Made by a program: the position numbers and the translations under genes. The notes under the pieces are model-generated. The model had not been told where the DNA came from and did not search any database. It worked only from the letters and a program-made list of their open reading frames with translations. A stretch of DNA of 18,515 bases from an uncultured Collinsella sp. (GTDB taxonomy: Bacteria > Actinomycetota > Coriobacteriia > Coriobacteriales > Coriobacteriaceae). Location of the stretch: positions 1 to 18,515 of the forward strand of contig URTW01000016.1 in the NCBI GenBank assembly GCA_900550815.1. Direction: 5' to 3'. This document shows, one piece after another, positions 13,607 through 18,515 of the stretch (positions are counted from its first letter, which is position 1; every line of letters starts with the position of its first letter).

Positions 13607-13633
13607 CGAAATCGGTTTACGAAATCGGTTTCG
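13607..13633. promoter_or_regulatory. Tandem LacI-type operators in the kdgK/lacI intergenic region
   Basis: CGAAATCGGTTTAC (13607-13620) and CGAAATCGGTTTCG (13620-13633) repeat at a 13-base step, immediately downstream of the kdgK -10 box. The adjacent divergent LacI-family gene is the obvious binding candidate, and the sites may also autoregulate it. Confidence 0.68.
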
Positions 13634-13644
13634 TTTCGAGTTGT

Positions 13645-13672
13645 AGTATACTCACCTACAGCGTTTTGCAAA
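13645..13672 (-). promoter_or_regulatory. kdgK promoter
   Basis: On the minus strand, TTTGCA (13672-13667), 16 bases and TATACT (13650-13645): the same boxes and spacing as at 8200-8173. The predicted start falls within the operator, giving a ~135-base leader. Confidence 0.7.
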
Positions 13673-13736
13673 CGAGATTTTTAAAAAAATGCCTAAAATG
13701 GCTCAGACTGCTGACAATTGGGAAACGGGGTGCGCC

Positions 13737-14759
13737 ATGGCGCAGATGAGAATCAAGGACATTGCCGCCGAGGCGGGCGTGAGTCCGGCCACGGTCTCGC
13801 GCTATCTCAACAACCGCCCCGGGCAGATGACCGAGGAAACCCGTGCTCGCATCGCGGCGGTTATCGAGCGCACCGGCTATCGCCCACGTGCCGCCGCACG
13901 CAATCTACGCAGCTCGCGCACCAATCTCATCGGCGTGATCTTGGCCGACATCGCCAACCCGTTCTCCAGTGCCATGCTCGAAGGGCTTTCCGCCAGTGCC
14001 GCCGCGCGCGGCTGCTCGCTTATGACGGCCATTAGCGGCAACGACCCCGCAAAGGAAGCAGAGTCGCTCACCAGGCTCATCGATGCTGGCGTGGACGGCT
14101 TGGTCGTCAACACCTGCGGTGGTAACGACGGGGCGATCGCCGCGGCAGCGGGACGTCTGCCCGTTGTGCTGCTCGACCGCGATGTTGCCGCCGGCGGTGT
14201 CGATCTGGTGACATCTAACAACCGTGAGCTGGTCTCCGGCTTGGTAGACGCCTTGGCCGCCGCTGGCAGTGAGCGCCTGTGCCTGCTCACCGAGGCGAGC
14301 GACGACAGCCCCGTCCGTCGCGAGCGCGCCGAGGCCTTTGCCGACGAGCTTTCGCGACGCGGCCTTGCGGGCGAGGTCGTCACCCTGGCCGATGGCGGTG
14401 CTACGGGCGTTGGCCGTTTGGACGAGACCATCCGTGGCTATGCAGGTAAAAAGCTCGGCCTCATTGCTGTCAACGGCCTGGTTTTCCTGCGTCTGACCGA
14501 GGCGCTGGCGCAGCTTGGTCCCTCGCTGCCGGCGGGGCTCAAGATCGCGACGTTTGACGACTACCCTTGGAACCATGTGCTCTTTGGCGGCGTCACCACG
14601 GCCGCGCAGGATACCCTCACCATTGCTGAGCGCGTGGTCGAGCGCCTGTCCGAGCGCATCGACGTCGTTACCACCACCGTGGGCGAGGCCGCAAAGCTGG
14701 CGCCCAAACGCATCGAGATTCCCGGCCACATCGAACACCGCGCTTCGACCTCGCGCTAG
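13737..14759 (+). CDS. LacI/GalR-family transcriptional regulator (likely KDG-regulon repressor)
   Basis: 340 residues from ATG 13737 (CGGGG nearby; ATG 13746 is also possible, and the longer start at 13689 lacks a site). Residues 4-50 are the LacI helix-turn-helix and hinge (IKDIAAEAGVSPATVSRYLNN, then ERTGYRPRAAARNLRS). The periplasmic-binding-like effector domain starts at NLIGVILADIANPFSSAMLEG and contains DGLVVNTCGGND, VVLLDRDV and the IATFDDYPW loop, as in sugar-acid-responsive regulators. It is divergent from kdgK, with tandem operators between them. By context it represses kdgK-eda, the yczE-like gene and perhaps HIT-gntP, with KDG or KDPG as a plausible inducer; the inducer is inferred. 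Confidence 0.9.
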   Translation: MAQMRIKDIAAEAGVSPATVSRYLNNRPGQMTEETRARIAAVIERTGYRPRAAARNLRSSRTNLIGVILADIANPFSSAMLEGLSASAAARGCSLMTAISGNDPAKEAESLTRLIDAGVDGLVVNTCGGNDGAIAAAAGRLPVVLLDRDVAAGGVDLVTSNNRELVSGLVDALAAAGSERLCLLTEASDDSPVRRERAEAFADELSRRGLAGEVVTLADGGATGVGRLDETIRGYAGKKLGLIAVNGLVFLRLTEALAQLGPSLPAGLKIATFDDYPWNHVLFGGVTTAAQDTLTIAERVVERLSERIDVVTTTVGEAAKLAPKRIEIPGHIEHRASTSR

Positions 14760-14801
14760 TCTGTGTGATAATATATAGACAATGTCATACAGGAGGTATC
14801 C
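14759..14801 (+). promoter_or_regulatory. Promoter/operator and ribosome site of the mntA-hepT operon
   Basis: An imperfect 22-bp palindrome (14759-14780, GTCTGTGT...ATATAGAC) spans the -10-like GATAAT. GACAATGTC follows, then a near-consensus AGGAGGT nine bases from the ATG. The RelB-like domain of the first gene makes autorepression here likely. Confidence 0.5.
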
Positions 14802-15296
14802 ATGGCTGCGTCTGTGCTGAGTGTGCGAGTGGACTCGTCAATTAAAGACTCATTTGCCGAACTGTGCGAAGAGCTTGGCATGACTTCGTCTGTTGCGGTC
14901 AATATGTTTATGAGACAGATGCTGCGCGAGCGTTCGCTGCCGTTTGTTCCTTCACTTGGTAAAAGCTCTGCGAGCGAAAGCGCCGCGACGGGCATTTTGG
15001 ATACTGCCCAGATTGAGTCCGCCGTCCGCGAGGCAGCCAGCTCGATTCCCGCCATCAAGCCCGTGATCCTTTTTGGTTCGTATGCCCGGGGCGAGGCGCA
15101 TGTCGATAGCGATATTGACTTGCGTCTCGAAGTCGATCGCGAGCAGGGCTTCGGTCTTTTCGCGTTGTCGGCGTTTGGCGAGGCGGTGCGCAAAGAAACC
15201 GGGAGGCAGGTTGACCTCGTCTCGAGTGATTATCTTGATGACGATCTTGCCGCGGTAATCGAGCGCGAAGGAGTGATCCTTTATGATCGCGCGTAA
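14802..15296 (+). CDS. mntA: MntA-type antitoxin (minimal nucleotidyltransferase) with N-terminal RelB/DinJ-like domain
   Basis: 164 residues from ATG 14802 (AGGAGGT upstream). Residues 1-50 (VLSVRVDSSIKDSFAELCEELGMTSSVAVNMFMRQMLRERSLPF) are a RelB/DinJ ribbon-helix-helix domain, including the AxNMFxRQ helix and the terminal LPF. Residues 70-164 are a minimal nucleotidyltransferase: the GSx10DxD motif is complete (Gly92-Ser93, Asp104, Asp106), and a third acidic residue is Asp138. MntA enzymes silence HepT by adding AMP units to its Tyr. Standard MntA proteins are ~95-140 residues and start with the transferase, so the DNA-binding front end is unusual. The stop overlaps the hepT start by 14 bases, giving translational coupling. 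Confidence 0.88.
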   Translation: MAASVLSVRVDSSIKDSFAELCEELGMTSSVAVNMFMRQMLRERSLPFVPSLGKSSASESAATGILDTAQIESAVREAASSIPAIKPVILFGSYARGEAHVDSDIDLRLEVDREQGFGLFALSAFGEAVRKETGRQVDLVSSDYLDDDLAAVIEREGVILYDRA

Positions 15297-15654
15297 GTCA
15301 GACGGCCTTCGCGCCCAAGAGGTTTTGGAAGCCATCTCTGAAACGAACGAGCGCATCGAGGCTTTTAATATCACCGAGGACCAGTTTCTGCATGCGAATG
15401 ACGTGCGGACGAGGGCGTTGGCGGACTCCCTTTTGATGTGTGCGCTTAGGGTGACGGAAGAAGCGGGCAAGTTGTCGGAGCGCTCGCAGCGGCTTCATCC
15501 CGAAATTGAGTGGCGTGGAATTATCGGCATGAGAAATTATCTTGCGCATGATTACGGCAATGTCGATCGCTCGGTTGTTTGGGATGCAGTGACGATGGAG
15601 TTCCCTGCGCTGGAACGAGCCTGTAGGCAAATTGTCTCCGAATCCGAACGCTAG
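15283..15654 (+). CDS. hepT: HepT-type HEPN ribonuclease toxin
   Basis: 123 residues; the start at 15283 lies inside the mntA end, with AAGGAG about nine bases upstream. It is an all-helical HEPN (DUF86) protein. The catalytic and modifiable motif RNYLAHDY (Rx4HxY: Arg84, His89, Tyr91) is intact, so both RNase activity and AMPylation by MntA are expected. The helix before it (SLLMCALRVTEEAGKLSE) is typical of the family. HepT cleaves RNA, including tRNA in characterised systems, and halts growth unless modified. The pair sits between the sugar-acid genes and the nitrogen genes with no transposase nearby. Confidence 0.88.
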   Translation: MIARKSDGLRAQEVLEAISETNERIEAFNITEDQFLHANDVRTRALADSLLMCALRVTEEAGKLSERSQRLHPEIEWRGIIGMRNYLAHDYGNVDRSVVWDAVTMEFPALERACRQIVSESER

Positions 15655-15707
15655 CCGCTCGTTTGCAACGGCCTGTTCGCGCACGTTTTTTGGGCGCTTG
15701 ATACGCT

Positions 15708-15723
15708 TTAACCCTGCGGAAAC
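15708..15723 (+). promoter_or_regulatory. GlnR-type box upstream of the glutamine synthetase homologue
   Basis: TTAAC-N6-GAAAC fits the actinobacterial GlnR consensus gTnAc-n6-GaAAc. It lies ~15-25 bases upstream of a -10-like TAGTAT (around 15736-15741) and 66 bases before the start codon, a position suited to activation. A GlnR-like regulator is encoded downstream of the target. Confidence 0.55.
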
Positions 15724-15788
15724 ATTTTTCTGCGATAGTATCTGCGATATAGACCAGTCGAAACCCGCCCGAAAGAAAGGGGAGCGAC

Positions 15789-17126
15789 ATGAACCAGCAG
15801 AACATCGATTACGTACTCCGCTCCGTAGAGCAGCGTGACATCCGCTTTGTGCGTCTGTGGTTTGTCGACATTCTCGGCCGCCTCAAGAACTTTGCCATTA
15901 GCCCCGAGGACCTCGAGGTCGCTTTTGAGGAGGGTATTGGCTTTGACGGCTCCGCCATCGAGGGCTTTGCCACGCCCGAGGAAGCCGACATGCTGGCGTT
16001 CCCTGATGCTTCGACCTTCCAGATTTTGCCGTGGCGCCCGAGCCACAACGGCGTCGCCCGCGTGTTCTGCGACGTATGCACTCCCGATCGCAAGCCGTTT
16101 GCCGGCGACCCGCGCGATGCCCTGCGCCGCATGTTCCGCAAGGCCGAGAAGGCTGGCTATCTGCTCAACGTGGGCGCCGAGCTGGAGTATTACTACTTCC
16201 CCGACGAGCATACCCCCGAGCCGCTCGACAACGTGGGCTACTTCGATCTTTCGGTAAGCGATGCCGCTCGCGACCTGCGCCGCAACACGGTCCTCACGCT
16301 CGAGAAGATGTCCGTGCCCGTGGAGTACACCTTCCACGCCGCCGGCCGCTCGCAGCACGGTATGAGCCTGCGCCACGCCGAGGCCCTGAGCATGTCCGAC
16401 GCCATCACCACGGCCAAACTCATCATTAAGCAGCAGGCCTACGAGAGCGGCTGCCACGCCTCCTTTATGCCCAAGCCGTTGGCGGGCGAGGACGGCAGCG
16501 CTATGTTCCTGTGCCAGTCGCTATTCGACCACGACGGCAACAACGTCTTTTGGGGCGAGGACGACGAGAAGTACCACCTCTCCGATATCGCCAAGCACTA
16601 CATGGCCGGCATCTTGGCGCACGCGCGCGAGATCAGCGCCATCACTATCCCCACGGGCAACTCGTACAAGCGCATCACCACGGGCGGCGACTCCGTGCCG
16701 CAGTACGCCACGTGGGGCCTGCGCAACCGCGCGAGTATGGTCCGCATTCCGGTCTACAAGCCCGGCAAGCAGCTGTCCACGCGCATCGAGCTTCGCAGCC
16801 CCGACCCCAAGGCCAACCCGTACCTGGTCAACGCCGTCACGCTGGCGGCTGGTCTGGACGGCATCGAGCGCAAGCTGGAACTCCCGCCCGAGGCCACGGC
16901 CGAGACGCTCAAGCTCACCGACCGCCAGATGCTCGAGGCCGGCTACACGCCGCTGCCGCGTTCGCTCAAAGAGGCGCTCGACGAGTTTGAGGACTCGCAG
17001 TTTATGAAGGCTGCCCTCGGCGAGCACATCCACAGCTTCTTCCTCAAAAAGAAGCGCGACGAGTGGCATAAGTTTGAGTCTACGATCACCGAGTGGGAGA
17101 TCAAGCACTACCTGGCGAACTCCTAA
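15789..17126 (+). CDS. Class I glutamine synthetase homologue with altered active site
   Basis: 445 residues; AAAGGGGAG precedes ATG 15789. Beta-grasp (FDGSAIEGF, 52-60) and catalytic domains are complete, and the length and lack of an adenylylation-site insertion fit the GSI-alpha group. Retained: Glu131 and Glu133 (GAELEYYYF), NSYKR (Arg295), RNR (~312-314), Glu334 and Arg336 (RIELRSPDP). Changed: the HHEVxxGQHE stretch reads HAAGRSQHG, so two metal-binding Glu become Ala184 and Gly191; GMHxH reads AMFLC, losing both His (Phe240, Cys242); GYEAP reads GGDSVP. Ordinary ammonia-glutamate ligation is therefore doubtful, and a regulatory pseudoenzyme or a different gamma-glutamyl ligase is possible. 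The GlnR-type box and the GlnR-like gene downstream tie it to nitrogen control. Confidence 0.85.
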   Translation: MNQQNIDYVLRSVEQRDIRFVRLWFVDILGRLKNFAISPEDLEVAFEEGIGFDGSAIEGFATPEEADMLAFPDASTFQILPWRPSHNGVARVFCDVCTPDRKPFAGDPRDALRRMFRKAEKAGYLLNVGAELEYYYFPDEHTPEPLDNVGYFDLSVSDAARDLRRNTVLTLEKMSVPVEYTFHAAGRSQHGMSLRHAEALSMSDAITTAKLIIKQQAYESGCHASFMPKPLAGEDGSAMFLCQSLFDHDGNNVFWGEDDEKYHLSDIAKHYMAGILAHAREISAITIPTGNSYKRITTGGDSVPQYATWGLRNRASMVRIPVYKPGKQLSTRIELRSPDPKANPYLVNAVTLAAGLDGIERKLELPPEATAETLKLTDRQMLEAGYTPLPRSLKEALDEFEDSQFMKAALGEHIHSFFLKKKRDEWHKFESTITEWEIKHYLANS

Positions 17127-17176
17127 TCGCGCTGACTTGTTCCAGTACGATTGAGCTCATTTCTTTGGAGGCCGAT

Positions 17177-17839
17177 ATGTCCGAAAAGAGTGCCCTGTTC
17201 ATGGCGCGCACGACGCGCTTCCACGAGTTTGCCCGCAGCTTGACGACCACCCTGGGTGTCGAGGTGAGCCTGGCAACCCCCGATTCGCCGACTGCGGCGC
17301 ACGACTTTGACCTGCTGATTCTCGATTCCGACGGCATCCGCAGCGACCGTATCGATCAGATTGCCAAGTGGCTTGACGATCGTGGCGGCGTCCCCATGTT
17401 GGTGATCGTCGACGACGAGGCGCTCGGTACCTTGCGCCTGCCCAATCACGCGCATGCCGACTTTGTATGCCCCACGGCGACACCCAACGAGCTCAAGGCT
17501 CGTGCGCAGCGCCTGATGGGCGAGGAGGAGACCGTCACCGCCGACGATGTGCTCAACATCGATAACCTCGAGATTAACCTGGCTACCTACCAGGTGACGC
17601 TCGATGATGAGCCCATCGACCTGACGCTGATGGAGTACTCGCTGCTGAGCTTTTTGGCGACGCACCCCAACCGCGCCTACAGCCGCGAGGTGCTGCTGCA
17701 CCGCGTGTGGGGCTTTGAGTACTGCGGTGGCACGCGCACCGTCGATGTGCACATTCGACGCATCCGCTCCAAGGTAGGCCCGCAGATCGCGGCACACATC
17801 ACCACCGTCCGCGGCGTGGGCTATCTGTTTAAGGACTAG
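17177..17839 (+). CDS. GlnR-like orphan OmpR-family regulator
   Basis: 220 residues; GGAGG lies five bases before ATG 17177. The C-terminal ~95 residues are an OmpR/PhoB winged helix (LDDEPIDLTLMEYSLLSFLATHPNRAYSREVLLHRVWGF, then GGTRTVDVHIRRIRSKVG and the TTVRGVGYLF wing), closest in feel to actinobacterial GlnR. The N-terminal ~110 residues are receiver-like, but the acidic pair after strand 1 is missing (MARTTRFHE), and only the Asp of LLILDSDG (Asp50) remains. This is the atypical, kinase-independent pattern of GlnR. No sensor kinase is adjacent. It sits 50 bases after the glutamine synthetase homologue, probably in one transcript, and is the likely reader of the box at 15708. Confidence 0.82.
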   Translation: MSEKSALFMARTTRFHEFARSLTTTLGVEVSLATPDSPTAAHDFDLLILDSDGIRSDRIDQIAKWLDDRGGVPMLVIVDDEALGTLRLPNHAHADFVCPTATPNELKARAQRLMGEEETVTADDVLNIDNLEINLATYQVTLDDEPIDLTLMEYSLLSFLATHPNRAYSREVLLHRVWGFEYCGGTRTVDVHIRRIRSKVGPQIAAHITTVRGVGYLFKD

Positions 17840-17840
17840 A

Positions 17841-17881
17841 TTTCCACCACAAAGGGGACAGGCACCTTTGTGGTGGTTTTG
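17841..17881 (+). terminator. Terminator of the GS-regulator operon
   Basis: CCACCACAAAGG (17844-17855) and CCTTTGTGGTGG (17865-17876) form a perfect 12-bp stem followed by TTTT. Confidence 0.85.
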
Positions 17882-17992
17882 CCGTAGGCCGGGTCCTTTC
17901 GGGTCTGCAGCAGAACTTAAGCCTTCCTAAAAGATTGCGTTCTCATACACGTTCGCCCGCATATTGGGGTACAACTCAACGTGAACAATGAT

Positions 17993-18020
17993 GGCCCGCC
18001 ACATGTTTGGCGGGCCTTTG
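17993..18020 (+). other. Leader hairpin upstream of the protease-like gene
   Basis: GGCCCGCC (17993-18000) and GGCGGGCC (18009-18016) form a perfect 8-bp stem followed by TTTGGTTATTTG. It lies 30 bases before the next start codon. The weak T-run allows a terminator or an attenuator; a 13-codon frame (from ATG 17989) runs through it and ends just before the ribosome site. Confidence 0.45.
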
Positions 18021-18045
18021 GTTATTTGACGAAAGGATCGCAGCT

Positions 18046-18515
18046 ATGAGCGAGTACGATTCCCAGCGTCCCCAGGATGCGGGCAACGCCGGCGAGACCC
18101 AGCAGCAGCCGCGCGTGCAGGTGGAGTCGACGCCTGCCGACAGCAACATTCCCTACGTGCAGGCCTACGACACGCAGACCGGCAAGCCGCTGGGTGGCCA
18201 GCAGGTCGTGAACAAGCACACGGTGGTCAAGACCAAGACCAAAAAGCTGCCGATCTTTATTACGGCGCTTGCCGGCTGCGCCTGCGGCGCCCTGCTGGTC
18301 ATCGCGCTCATTATGAGTGGCACGCTCAACATTGGCGGCGGAAAGAATGCCGTGACGGCGGGTGCTTCGGGTTCGTCGACGCAAATGATCACGATCGTCT
18401 CCGAGGACACAACGCTTGCCGAGGCGGTCTCTGCTAAGGCGCTGCCCTCCGTCGAATCCAACACCGCCACTTCGAGCGGCAGCCAGCATGGCTCGCTTTC
18501 GCAGTCAGCCGACGA
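18046..18515 (+). CDS. Membrane-anchored protein, probable HtrA/DegP-type serine protease (3' partial)
   Basis: ATG 18046 follows GAAAGGATCGCAGCT, a good ribosome site. The 156 visible residues comprise a hydrophilic Gln/Asp-rich cytoplasmic segment (~1-65, ending KTKTKKLP), one transmembrane helix (~66-88, IFITALAGCACGALLVIALIM), and an exported Ser/Gly/Thr-rich linker. The stretch TLAEAVSAKALPSVESN resembles the lead-in to the trypsin-like domain of HtrA proteases (AEAVAEKVLPSVVxI). The catalytic domain and any PDZ domain lie beyond the window, so the assignment rests on topology and that short motif. An unrelated single-pass secreted protein cannot be excluded. Confidence 0.65.
   Translation, partial: MSEYDSQRPQDAGNAGETQQQPRVQVESTPADSNIPYVQAYDTQTGKPLGGQQVVNKHTVVKTKTKKLPIFITALAGCACGALLVIALIMSGTLNIGGGKNAVTAGASGSSTQMITIVSEDTTLAEAVSAKALPSVESNTATSSGSQHGSLSQSAD

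Noticed and set aside
12357..13646. A 429-codon plus-strand frame
   Set aside because: It mirrors kdgK on the opposite strand, whose PfkB motifs and ribosome site are clear.

Overview
The window is high-GC bacterial DNA, most likely from a human-gut Coriobacteriia (Collinsella-like) chromosome. Grounds: actinobacterial codon use, a GlnR-like orphan regulator beside a glutamine synthetase homologue with a GlnR-type box, strong AAGGAG-type ribosome binding sites, and abundant intergenic hairpins. The genus is inferred from general resemblance, not from a search.

Bases 1-6040 are a mobile-element scrapyard. They hold the end of a Lys/Ser-rich protein with a double-CxxC tail (3-1100), a minus-strand block AlpA/Xis-like regulator, replication-type protein, MobC and broken small ORFs (3769 down to 1168), and a tRNA-Met(CAT) 3'-half used as attachment core (4274-4319). 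Two unrelated sets of direct repeats flank that core. Beyond it lies a tyrosine integrase wrecked by an internal deletion and a chimeric C-terminus (4600-5954), then a dense cluster of short alternating repeats (5899-6025). An orphan AAA ATPase (6043-7134, minus) follows, preceded by 10-bp phased repeats.

Bases 7150-14760 form a sugar-acid island. On the minus strand are a YczE/YitT-type membrane protein, and 2-keto-3-deoxygluconate kinase (kdgK) followed by KDPG aldolase (eda). On the plus strand are a HIT hydrolase, a GntP permease, a GntR/FCD regulator and a LacI-family regulator divergent from kdgK. KdgK plus Eda convert 2-keto-3-deoxygluconate to pyruvate and glyceraldehyde-3-phosphate. 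GntP could import gluconate or a related acid.

The most striking signal is a repeated regulatory module. The yczE-like gene and kdgK share the same minus-strand promoter (TTTGCA-16-TATACT), a LacI-type operator (CGAAATCGGTTTCG) just after the -10, and an 18-bp hairpin whose stem changes while its 22-nt loop stays nearly fixed. A second structured element, with an identical 19-nt core inside covarying helices, precedes both the yczE-like gene and eda, accompanied by hairpins with a common GGWATGGGAYTG loop. This looks like an undescribed RNA and LacI-operator regulon for ketodeoxy sugar-acid catabolism.

Bases 14760-18515 carry an MntA/HepT toxin-antitoxin pair whose antitoxin has an extra N-terminal RelB/DinJ-like ribbon-helix-helix domain, a class I glutamine synthetase homologue lacking several catalytic residues but preceded by a GlnR-type box, a GlnR-like regulator, and the start of a membrane-anchored protein resembling HtrA-type proteases.
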